A stretch of DNA of 64,000 nt from Leptasterias polaris (taxonomy: Eukaryota; Echinodermata; Asteroidea; Forcipulatida; Asteriidae): positions 5,281,001 to 5,345,000 of the forward strand of contig JAZGTN010000015.1 in assembly GCA_037783415.1 (NCBI GenBank). Reading direction: 5' to 3'. Position numbers and translations under genes: made by a program. Positions 43,746-55,700 of the stretch are shown one piece after another (the first letter of the stretch is position 1; each line of letters begins with the position of its first letter). Under the pieces are notes generated by a model, which saw only the letters and a program-made list of their open reading frames with translations, ran no database searches and was not told where the DNA came from.

Positions 43746-44595
43746 TATAAATTTTAATTGTTGTTATGTTATATCCTAATCAAGTGACTATGGCTGGCTA
43801 TTGGCTACTGCAATCTAGCCACAGTCACTGTCGAACCAATCAACTCGGACACGGCGTATACAAGCCGTGCAGTCTAGGGTCTGTATACGTTTGGTAATCA
43901 CTCTTAAATGGCAATAAAAACTTATTGGTCAGAAGCCTACAGCAGCTTATGATATTTTAATAACCCTCCTACTGATACACCATTCAAAACCATTCAAAAT
44001 TCACTAACGTTTACAACCCAATTGTTTTTGTACACACATGGCAGTTTGTTCAGGGATGTGATAGGCTGTTGAGAAAAAAACCTGAACTCTGAGCGCAAAG
44101 CGCGAAAGCTTGCGAGCTCGAAACTTGCAAGCACGAAGCCCAATAATAACATTTATATCTATGGTTTTAAAAGCCCTACTCTGCACTCTGGGGCGTTATA
44201 TATGGTTTTATCTTCATTTTTTTGGGGAGGCAAAAAACCCCCCGGATTTCCAGTTAAAAACGGAGAAATCACATCCCTGATCATACAGAACCTTCTCTCC
44301 AACAACACAAAAGGTAAATATTTGAGATATTTATGTATTATCACCATCACAGGATATGTTGCATAAAATGAAGTAAACAACAAATAAGTCTCAACACTTT
44401 GTCATTCCTTCAGTTGCTACAAACATAACTATTTTATTTACAGTTACGATATATATCTGGTCATGTTTACTCAAGCTTTACATACCAGTTACTCTATCAA
44501 TCAACCAGTTCTGCTATCAAAATATCAAAAACACAATTTTTGAAAGCATTTCTTTTTAGTAAACAAATTTTAAAACTTAAACTTATCCATTGGAT
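43746..44595. other. intergenic between RPP30 and KIF20B
   Basis: About 43880-43990 resembles an incomplete TTAA-type element (TGTATACGTTTGGTAATCAC, TTAAATGGCAATAAAAACTT). Otherwise nothing. Confidence 0.4.
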
Positions 44596-44971
44596 TTAAA
44601 GGCACTGAACACGTTTGGTAATTACTCAAAATATATATTAGCATAAAAACTTACTTGGTAACCAGCAACGGAGAGCTGTTGATAGTATAAAACATTGTGA
44701 GAAACCACTCCCTCTGAAGTAACGTAGTTTTTGAGAAAGAGGTAATTTCTCACTAAAATAATAAAAGACTTCATGCATGAAGCCTTTTATTAGCATCTGA
44801 AAGCACACAAAATTGTGCAACAAGGGTGTTTTTTCTTTCTTTATTTTCTTGCAACTTCGATGACCGATTCAGCCCAAATTTTCACAGGTTTGTTATTTTA
44901 TGCATATGTTGGGATACACCGAGTGACAATACTGGTCTTTGATAATTACCAAACATGTTCAGTGCCTTTAA
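44596..44971. mobile_element. TTAA-bounded MITE-like element, best-preserved copy
   Basis: Left end TTAAAGGCACTGAACACGTT then TGGTAATTA; right end TAATTACCAAACATGTTCAG then TGCCTTTAA, a 29-bp inverted terminus with one mismatch. An internal hairpin ATAAAAGACTTCATGCATGA and AGCCTTTTAT lies at about 44760. Confidence 0.9.
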
Positions 44972-45090
44972 CACGATTGAACGTTTTGCTGCCATTCATG
45001 CCAACCGGCGCACTTTGTTTACCAACAATGGAAAGGTCTAGTATAAGTACGCCGGGAAAGTTGTTGATTTGGTTTGGGGTGCAGGTGCCT

Positions 45091-45831
45091 TTAAAGGTAG
45101 GGGGTCATACTTTGATAGTGACACCCCCCCCCCCACCCCCCAAAAAAGTGAATCGCATTGCCTACTTGTTACAGTAAAATTGTAAGCATCCTACAAAACT
45201 ATTTGGTATGAAGTTCCCCCGTTGATAAGAAATCAATAAAGTATTTCAAAAAAATTGAATCTCCAAAACAATGATGAGTTTAGGAGATTAACATTTCTGT
45301 GGTATCTGTTTGTCAGGGATGAGAGTCATTACTGGCAAAAAAGTCTGAAAATACATGTTGGATCCCAATTTTAGGATGTAGGGCCTACATGTATGTTGAA
45401 ATGATGGCGTTTCTACCTTTTGATAACCCCTAGGGAGGGTTTGGAATTCAAAGGGCTCTTAGGAACAGTGTCCTAAGCACTGGTGAAGTAGATCAAAGGG
45501 CAGTCTTTCTTTTATGTGGAAAAATGAGGTTTTTTTTATTCACCAGGCCGACATAAAAAGTCTGAATTCAGACAAAAGTCTGACAAATCTCATCCCTGGT
45601 TTGTGAATGCTGTTGCCAGAGATGCGGTTGGTACCCGCTGTCACCCAAATGTGGATGGATTCGACATTCTTCATGAAAATACTGTACAGTTTTGTTGCTG
45701 TTTTTTACAACAAGTTGACCTTGTGTTCAGCTGAAACTTTCACAGATGACTTGTTTGGTATATTTTTGTATAGTTTTGCCTATGAATCAGCATTATGTTG
45801 ACAAAGACCAATCTATGACCCCTACCTTTAA
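45091..45831. mobile_element. TTAA-bounded element, 741 bp
   Basis: Starts TTAAAGGTAGGGGGTCATAC and ends CAATCTATGACCCCTACCTTTAA (45809-45831). Internal blocks (GATGAGAGTCATTACT..., AGATGCGGTTGGTACCCGCT, GTGGATGGATTCGACATTCT) are shared with 55564-56007. No transposase-like frame was seen. Confidence 0.82.
45118..45138. repeat. C-rich homopolymer run
   Basis: An interrupted run of about 18 C residues followed by A residues, inside the TTAA-bounded element. Confidence 0.8.
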
Positions 45832-46375
45832 TACCATGCAATGGTTGTGTTCGAGCTAGCTTACAAAGCTTCACAGGGCAAGACTGGTAATTTTATAACC
45901 AGAATGCCTCTTGGTAATCAATAATCAGAGCAACCATCTCTTTCATGTTCCCTGTACTCACACAGCGCTAATGAAAAGTGAACGCCATTACACACAAAGG
46001 AGGTCTGACTGTTTTCCACTTCCAACCTCAATTTGGACAGATTAACTTGGGTGGGAGAAGAACCCAATTATGGCTTCACAACATTATGTTGTACTGAATG
46101 ACACTACAACCTTTTTCTAATGGCTTTGATACAGAAATTTTTTAAATTTTGGGTCGTCCTTCACCTCGGTTTTTTACAAGTCTTATTTTACACTAATATT
46201 TACACTCGAGTGTTGCGGGACCTCAATTTTCTCGTAACAATGCTATGTGAAGAATCGCCCCTTGTCTCTCCATGGTTAACCACCTGTATTATGCAAACAG
46301 GAATAAACAATAATAAAACAATCAATTTTCAAATTCTGGGTTACAAAGTTTTTTTGTTTTTTTTCTGCAGTGACT

Positions 46376-46475
46376 AAAGATTTGAAACTTCGCATGGTGG
46401 AGATACAATCTAGTAAGGCTTGCGAAACACTATGTACATGAGTTCAGGATTGAAACTTTGCATGGTGGAGATGTA
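46376..46475 (+). repeat. two direct copies of a 28-bp motif
   Basis: ATTTGAAACTTCGCATGGTG then GAGATACAATC (46380) recurs as ATTGAAACTTTGCATGGTGG then AGATGTAATC (46450), offset 70 bp. Confidence 0.8.
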
Positions 46476-46534
46476 ATCATAGACAAAGTTGAAAATACAT
46501 GAACTATATATAGTATGTCTCTGAAAAAACCCAC

Positions 46535-46740
46535 CTCAAAAGGGGAACTCTGGAAAGGAGCGGAGATGTCGATCGTTTGGAGACGTCGTTTTCGCTTCTT
46601 CTCTGTTGTTGGGGGTGGGTGATACGACACAATCTGCACCTCGGGGGACTTTGCCGGGGATGCCATATGCGACGTTGCAGTCTCCACAAACTTCTTGGCT
46701 GAGGGTTGGGACCGAGAGGAAGATTTTAACGAGGAGGAAG
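46535..46740 (-). CDS. KIF20B: KIF20B penultimate or last exon
   Basis: (A)SSSLKSSSRSQPSAKKFVE, TATSHMASPAKSPEVQIVSY, HPPPTTEKKRKRRLQTIDIS, APFQSSPFE then a good GAG|GTGGGT donor. If not spliced, the frame runs on 35 codons to a stop at 46430. Human KIF20B has about 27 more residues after this point, so a final short exon to the left is likely but not identified. Confidence 0.88.
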
Positions 46741-49700
46741 CTGCAACAAGAAGCGCAAAGAGAGAAAAAGCAGGGTGTAGCGAGGGTAGGAAAGCAAGGT
46801 TTTAAACCAACCAAAGGTCACATACAAGGAGGACTAGCAGACGACCCTCTTTGAGGGCGCTCTAAACTACACTGACAAAGCATGGACCCTGAGGGCGCTC
46901 AACTACCAATCTAGACAAAACAGAACCATAAAAATGCCAAGCCCTTATGATAAACATGCAATTTTTAAGATTTTGTTTCTTATTTGTTGTTTTGAAATTC
47001 GTGCAGCACCTAGAGAGTTTCTTGTAGATAATATTAATAAATGCTTTATTCCTTTACGACTTGAAACACACTGGATACCAGCTTTTTAAATGCTCGGACT
47101 AAAAGTTCGATTGACAAAATGTTTCCCATAATAGTTATGTGCTTCTGCAGCACTTAAAAACCAACTAGCAGGCATGAGAATATGTGATGATAAAAAAACC
47201 GGAAAAATTTTTACGCTAAAAATTGCATGTCCGGATTTTGGGCAAAGTCCAAATTTTTGCGTGTCCGGAATTTGGGCAAGTTTACCCAGGCGTCAGCGTC
47301 GCACTCAGTGAATCCCTCTGGCGTTTTGGGGACCATTTGTGGGATCGAGGACATGTTAATAGGAGGGAAATACTTATAAACAAGATGAAATCATAACAGT
47401 GCTAGACGTATATTGTCTTAAAAAGCTCAAAATAAAATTATATTCGGAACTTACTTCCACGAAAATAAATGATTATGAACGGAGCAGTCATGCTTTTGTT
47501 ACAAAAATTGATTTTTGGGGGTCTTTTTACCTGTTATAGTGAATAACTGTGTTAAGTGTTGCCCCCCCTTTGGCCATTGAAACTTGTTCTTCAAACACCT
47601 TTTCGTATCTCCAAGATCCCAACAGTTTATAAACCATAGCATTTTGGAAAAATAATGTGAGACGTCAGACGTTAACGAACCTCCCCACACGTGTGTCGCA
47701 CACTCATTGTCTATAAGTTTCTTCCAGGTCATAGTTCAATGCGTAAAAATATCTCCAGCCGTAAAACACATTAAACGTATCGAAGAAACGGCACTTAAGC
47801 CTATGAAGGTTCGTACTGACGACTGGTAAAAAAAGTATAACGATGCGCGCGCATCCAAAACACCGTATGTTGTTGTCAGTAGACTTTTCAATGTCTCCAC
47901 GAATGTTCCTTTGCTGCAACAGTAAACATACATGTATTACGGTCAAACCGTACCATGAATGAAGCGGGGAAAGACTGAAAGAAGTCTACAGATATCAATT
48001 GAACGCACTGCATGCACATGGAAGAAACAAATCAACGCATATTGGGCCGGCCGCTGCCGGGCGGCAATTTATTACGAACGGAAGCGTGTAAACTTACAAT
48101 TTCTCATAAGACCAAGAAGAGGGATTAGCGAGATCCAAATGTATACCCCAACAACTCACCCCCCAAATTTTATATCAAATTCACATTGAACTCGAAGACC
48201 ACAAATTTGAAAGGGAAAAAACCGGAATTCCGGTTTAAACCGGAAGATTCTCATGCCTGAACTAGAGCTGCAAAAGTTTTTTGAATAAACAAGTTAGTTT
48301 TATGAGCTTCCCAACAAGGGAACCCAGCAAAGCTCCCACTAGGGGATATAAACGCCAATCTTGCAACAGCCAATCTCTCTCATAAAAACATTGGTTTAAC
48401 GTCTATGATTATGAATTCCACAAGTCAATAAATTGTGATTCAGTAACTCCACGACTATGGTAATTCTTAGTCACTGAGAAATCAGCGGTTAGCTAGGCAG
48501 GAATCACACCCCTCAACCTTATGATTGTAAGTCCTGCAGTCTATTGATGGTGATGAAAGTTGACGCAGAACAAATCAATCCAGGCAAAGTTGATTTTAAA
48601 ACTGATTCTCTTTAGGTTTTAGAAATCATCCTGCCCTGTCTGTTTCCGAAACAGATGGTAGGACTTTTGCATTGAGCCCCTTTGCCATGTAACTTTGGTG
48701 AGGTGTTATTTAGTTGGAATAAGGGCCATGAGGATGGAAGTGAGTGAAACATGTTATTTTGAGCAGAGTCTAATTCTACATGAAAGACATCTACGCACAC
48801 AAAAGGTTAGACTACTGAGACCCAAAGTTCACAGCAATCACACAATGAAGAGATTGAATGTTTTGGTATTGCTAAACTCTAAAGACCACAAACAACCAAT
48901 AAATGAGTCCAAACATACTTGACCATTATATCCACAATCACCAGGCTGGGACAATTAACCCATTAAACGTTTGAATGTGAGAGCGTGTCCGAAATTTGTT
49001 TTAAAATTTCCTAAATGGTTAAACGAAGCCAACAGTAAATAAAAAAGGCAACAAAGCTGACAGTAAAAACTGAAACACCCCCCCCCCCTTCCGAAAAAAA
49101 CCCCAAAACACCAACAACTTTCCTTTTCTTAAAAATGTTAGCCCTGGACTATCCATCAAGAATGAGTGACATCCCTTTTTTGGGTGGAATTGTCCTATCT
49201 TAGTCTCCTACAATTTGTAATATACTATTTTTAATCCCCTACAATTTGTTCAACATTTTGCTTTGTACGTAGCCCCACTGTGGTTTGTGACTGTGAAGAC
49301 TGGGTATAGTGTTGTTTTCAATCCATATCCATTCCGGAAAGTGTGTTCACATCTGCTCCTTTTATAATCAACAATCCACAACTAACAATCCACAACCCAC
49401 ATTCCATAATCAACAATCCACAACCAACATTCAACAAACCATAACAAACCACAATTAACAATCCACAATTCATAATCAACAATCCACAACTAACAATCCA
49501 CAATCCATAATCAACAATCCACTATCCATAATCAACAATCCACTATCCATAATCAACAATCCACAACTAACAATCCACAATCCATAATTAACAATCCACA
49601 ATTCATAATCAACAATCCACAACTAACAATCCACAATCCATAATCAACAATCCACAATCCATAATCAACAATCCACAATAAACCACAATTAACAAACCAC

Positions 49701-52700
49701 AATTCACAATTCATAATCAACAATCCACAACTAACAATCCACAACCAACATTCAACAAACCATAACAAACCACAATTAACAAACCACAATTCATAATCAA
49801 CAATCCACAATCAACACTCCACAATTCATAATCAACAATCCACAACTAACAATCCACAATCCATAATTAACAATCCACAATTCATAATCAACAATCCACA
49901 ACTAACAATCCACAATCCATAATCAACAATCCACAATCCATAATCAACAATCCACAATAAACCACAATTAACAAACCACAATTCACAATTCATAATCAAC
50001 AATCCACAACTAACAATCCACAACCAACATTCAACAAACCATAACAAACCACAATTAACAAACCACAATTCATAATCAACAATCCACAATCAACACTCCA
50101 CAATCAACACTCCACAATCAACAATCCACAATCAACAATCCACAACCAACAATCCACAACCAACAATCAACAAACCACAATTAACAAACCACAATTCATA
50201 ATCAACAATCCACAATCAACCATCCACAATGAACATTCAATGAGGAAAGCATGGTTACCTGATTTTGCAATAGGGGAGTTTTGTAGCATGTCCCCAATCT
50301 TGGATAAGGCCGCCCTCTTGCCCCGCCCACTGGTCAAGGGCGCTTTGGGCAACTTTCCATCCATCACGTTTTCATCAACCTGGAAATAAAGAGAATACAT
50401 TTAAAACAGATGTGTTTATTGTATTGATTTGGGGTTGACTAGAGTGTGATTTGAACCAACGACCTCCAAAACGACGAGCTAACTCATACTGCTCTGGCTT
50501 GTCATGGCCGAGCGGTTGTGAATTGAACTCTAGTTCTGATGGCCTAGTCATTGGGGTGTGGGTTCAAATCCGGGTCATGACACTTGTGTCCTTTAGCAAC
50601 ATAACATATTTAACCATAAATTGCTTCTCTTAACCCTGGTATATAAATGGGAACCTGCAAGGGCTGAGACAGTATTGAAATAGATTAACCCCTTCGCGCT
50701 AATGTAAAGCAGATTGATGTTGCATGCATCTATAGGAAATATGCCTCACGATCAAAAATGTTGTAAAGGGCCTTGATCTCGCTACTAGAAGAACCCAGTA
50801 TTACTGAAAACTTAAGAAGTATACTTTGTGAAAGAGAAACCTACAAAATCCTCCTCTCCTCTTTGAGTTCTTGTCTTTCGTGAGCTTCTTGTCACCCTCG
50901 AGCCTCCATCCTCATTGCGGTTTCTCTTCCCGTAAGTATCGTCATTAAGCTCCTTCAGAAGAGAAGAAAGGGGGTGATCAAAAGGGGATGGGAAATGTGA
51001 ATACATTAATGATTCCATTGAATCATAAGAATCATTGGTGGTTAGAAAGCAGTCAATTTGAGCTGAATACAAATTAATTGGAGATGCCGATTGTGAGGAA
51101 AGACATTCTTTTTGGGGGTAAACAAAGAAAAATTGACTAGAACAGGATTTGAACCTGCGACCTCATGAATGCCTGCGCTATACCAACTGAGCTATCAAGC
51201 CCTATTGGCCCCTTGTAAGGACAGCCATTTGCGCATAGAGCCTTGAATTGGGGACAGCAGTGAATAGAAGCATTATTTAACTCTGTATTGTCACAGTAAT
51301 GTAACGACACTTTCATCCAAATAGATGCATAAGTCAAGCTCTACATGCACATGGCAGATCCATGCAAAGAGCTATTTTGCCAATATTTTTGGGGGTGCCA
51401 GTCAGAAACCATACAATTGAAAAAAGATAGTGACAAGAAGGAGACCGCCGTCATAGGGCTAGATAGCTCAGTTGGTAGAGTGGTTAGTTCACCGAAAAAT
51501 TTTATCAAATGCACTAAGTCAGTTGCTCTTCTATGGTATTACTTGACAGAGTTACTTGACACAGAAATTCCCCTTTAAACCACACTATTGACAGAAATGT
51601 TCAGGTTTAATCTCTTTTAAGCTCTTGCACTTTGGTTGGTAGAGCAATAGCATGTTACTCCACAGGTCCCATTCTAGTAAACATTTTTATTGCTCATACC
51701 AAAATATAATTAAATTTACACAGTCTGTTTCCCTTCTTAAATATATTACTTGACGGAAATACAATACTTCAGACAAAAATTTCCCTTTCAACCACATTAT
51801 TAACATAAATTGTCTGTGACTCAACTCACCTCCATCTCTTCCATGCTCTTGCGCTTTTTGGTTCTGCGCGTGTTTGCTCTGCCTTTACGTGCAGGTTGTT
51901 TCTTCTGCAGTGGGGTCATGTCCATCTGTACGCGAGTCCTACGCCGGCCAGGGAGAGAGAAGCTTTCTTGGTCCTTGACTTCCAGGGCGAAGAGGTCAGG
52001 GGACTCGGGCTGGCCACATGGGGAACTGGAAGCGTCTTTGGGGAAGGAGTCCAAGTCGCTGCTTTGTAACGGTTTGATGTCAATGCTCACCTGCTGGGAG
52101 ACAAATGGCATACCGATTTGTAACATTAGATCGGGTAACTTTGCAAACTTTTATCAATTCATTTTCAATTTAAAAAAAGTAATGTGACTTTCAAAGTATC
52201 TTTCTTTCTAATTTTGCCTATAAATCATTACGTTGACAAAACCAATGCATGATTGTACATTTAAAGGGGCTGTATACATTTGGTAATGACTTTGAAAATT
52301 AATGGCAATAAAAACTTACTTGGTAAGAAGTAAAGCAGCTTTGCATACAATGTAGTATAATGCATTTTAAGAAACTTTTCACTTCGAAGTACTACGGTTA
52401 TGGAAAAATAATGTTTATCCCCCAAAATTTGAATCTGAGAAGCATTACGGCTGTAATGTTTTCTCAAAATGATATCTCAAAAACGCGACCACCTTTGAAG
52501 TGAAATTTTCACAGGTTAGTTTTATTGTATATACCTAAATTTATATAGGATTAACACAATCAGTAGGCTCCAATTATCAAACGTATACAGCACCTTTAAG
52601 TAACTGTGGAAATGGGCCCCAAAAGTAGATGAGATGAACACTAAATATTGCTGCGCCAGTGCATAAACTTGTCATCTCATCCTTTATAATAACATTGTAT

Positions 52701-55700
52701 CTCACATGAGTGGCTCCGTGCAAAAACATTGCATCTCTGCGCACAATTTATTGTCATTCGGGATAGTTTGAGCAACTTAAAGAAGATTTTGCTCACACAA
52801 GCTAAGTTTATATCAGTTTCAAACTAGTGTTTTGCAGTTACACAATGGCGTTGTTTCAATTTCTTTTGTTCTTCTGTAACTTTTTTCCATTACACACATA
52901 CACCAAAACATGAATGTAACACATTAAATTTCATTTTATTTCTAAATTCTGGTTGTGAAGCCAAGGACTCTCAGAAAAGCGAACTTTATCACTATACTAG
53001 CCAAGAACCACAAATGGAGAAAGACATCAAAGGAAGTTTCAGTTTTAGACGTGGAATGAAAACCCCAGAGAATTATTCTATGGAAAACCTTCGCAATCAG
53101 GTAGGAACTGAAAACCAAATCCACATTGTGCCCCCCAGTGGGATTCGAACTGGGGTCCCAGAGTTGGAAGGCGAGGAAGGATACCACTCACTATAACCTG
53201 ACCGCCCAAAAAGTGTATTAAAAAGACTATTAGACATTATAACTAGTAAACAAACCTCAATCAGTCCAAGTTGAGTCTGGAGTGTGCGGTTTGCTTCCTC
53301 TAGCTCTGAGATAGCTCCCACTTTCTCCGCCAAGATTCTCTTAGATGAAGTCTGAGCTGTCTTCGTGTCTTCTCTTTCCTTCTCCAGCTGACCATGTATA
53401 AGAAAACCACAGTATTTATAGGGTTGGGGGGGGGGAGGAGTAGATAATAATAATAATAATAACTAGTTCTTATATAGTGCATTTCACAATAACGTCTCAA
53501 TGCGCTTTACATTAGTGCCCTGGTCATTGGGCCAATAACATTCCTTTAATCTTTCTCAGCTCCCTGGGTAGTATACAACCCTGGGCTGCCGTGGGGCCGC
53601 TCCGAAGGCTTTTTCAAACACAATTTCAACCTCTACCCTTGCAGGTACCCATTTATACCCCTGGGTGAGGAGAAGCAATTATAGCAAAGTGTCTTGCTCA
53701 AGGACACAAGCGTCATGACCGGGACTCGAACCCACACCCCGATGACTAAACCACCAGAACTTGAATCCGATGCTCTAAACCACTCGGCCATGACACGCTA
53801 TCCTCAGAGGATAAGATATACTTTATTTCATGAAGGATTTAAACCTTTGTATTATAGACTTGCCAATACAAGCTTCCCTCAACAAAATGTCCAATTCATT
53901 CCAATTGGATATCCAGTCGGAAAGAATTTGTTTGAGTTGGTATTGAGTTGGGTTATATTGTAATACTGAATTTCCAAATGAAATAAAATCTCAGACCAGT
54001 TCAGTCCAATTGGAAATCCAATTGGAATCAGTTGGCTTGATTTGATTGAATTGGAATTAGTTGGAATTTGTTTTTTACCAATTGGAAATTTCACCTCCTA
54101 ATATGTTTCCGACTAGAAATTTTATTTTCCAAAAATAAATGGGTCGAGTTGAAGAGAAAAATTCAAAATGAGTCCAATTGGGTCCAATTGGTTTTGGGCC
54201 AAAACACAACAATGGAAAAATTTCAAATTTTTCTAAGGGTTACTACTCACCAGTTCAGTAAGCTGTTGTACTTCCCTCTGGACACCTTTATTTCTCTTCC
54301 CAGACCGTCTCCTACCCTCCCTGGTGTCCTCCGAATCGCTGTCATCATCAGTCATGGACTGGGAGGCAGTGATGTTCTCCACCATCTTATCCTATGCAAA
54401 TCAATCATAAACCAATGCAAAGATAAGATTGTTGACATGAAAAGCAAAAGGCGTCTGGCAAGACTTAGAAATACTTCAATCTGGTAAAGGAGGGCAAGGC
54501 AGCTTCAAATCTGGTAAAGGAGGGCAAGGCAGCTTCAAATCTGGTAAAGGAGGGCAAGACAGCTTCAAATCTGGTAAAGGAGGGCAAGGCAGCTTCAAAT
54601 CTGGTAAAGGAGGGCAAGGCAGCTTCAAATCTGGTAAAGGAGGGCAAGGCAGCTTCAAATCTGGTAAAGGAGGGCAAGGCAGCTTCAAATCTGGTAAAGG
54701 AGGGCAAGGCAGCTTCAAATCTGGTAAAGGAGGGCAAGGCAGCTTCAAATTGGGCAGGTTGTGCATTCTGCTATACCAGCATTGCTCCTAGTTGATAGGA
54801 GATGATAGCCATACATGCCTACATCTTTACAGAATGTGAAGGGGGTAAACCAGTTTGAGCCCCAGTATGTGGCAACGTGCCTCTGGTGACAGTTGATTTG
54901 GGTCGACAGTCCAAATCAGTTAAGTGTAGCCCTCACCTTGACATTGTCGTCCGTCCTTGTGATGTTAGGCAATATCTCGTAAAAAAAAGGATTTAGAAAA
55001 TAACCCCAAAAAGAAAATGTAAAAATCTAGTGGAACATTTCAAGGGGTTAAAGGCAATGACCTTGGATATAGAGGCAATTGCAGAGCTTCCAACATTTGC
55101 ATCTTGCTATCAGGAAAATTGTGAACGACAATCTGGGAGAAAGTCATGTCTGATGCTTTGTTCTTTTGACAGGACGAGGGCACCAAGGCGTTTTCTCTGT
55201 GAAAAAGCAAGGGATATCAATAAAGAGGGGGACAAAGGGGAGGGGGTAGAGGGAAGGGGCTGGTTTAACCACAAGAGGTTGGAAACACAAATGACAAAAT
55301 CAGAAGTGAGGTGGAGAAAAAGCAATTCATTAATTATTTTGGGGGGTAATAATTAATATTCCAGTTTGCTCTCTCTACCTTGAGATGTTTGATGTGCTTG
55401 TTTTTCTCCTCCAGCAAAGTTTCCTTTGTCTTACTGTCTGCTAGGAGAGATTCCATCTTTGCTTGCAAAGCTCTCACAAGATTGTCCTTCTCCTCACGCC
55501 ACTTCTTCAATGTCTCATCCTTGTCTGCAACTTGTTTCATCACCTGTTTGTTGTAGGTTTATTTTAAAGGTAGTGTTATACTTTTGGTAATGACCCCTAA
55601 TAAAAATTGTTATTTTTATCAGAAAGCAAACTTTTTTAAGATGGAAAGGGTAGGATGCTTCCAGAAAAATAACTTTGTCCGAATTGTCCCAATCAATGAG

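Noticed and set aside
48263..49300. Additional KIF20B exon between 46740 and 50259
   Set aside because: The flanking exons join in phase and align without a gap to the human protein, and no conserved peptide was found between them.
49553..50089. Two identical 85-codon Trp/Leu/Cys-rich frames
   Set aside because: They are translations of a simple satellite. Identity reflects the 279-bp DNA duplication, not a protein family.
51134..51202. Functional tRNA gene
   Set aside because: A and B boxes are good, but the acceptor stem strands do not pair and related heads occur nearby, so this is a SINE head or pseudogene.
54481..54750. Regular 30-bp repeats resembling a CRISPR array
   Set aside because: The units are contiguous with no variable spacers, and the context is an animal gene intron.
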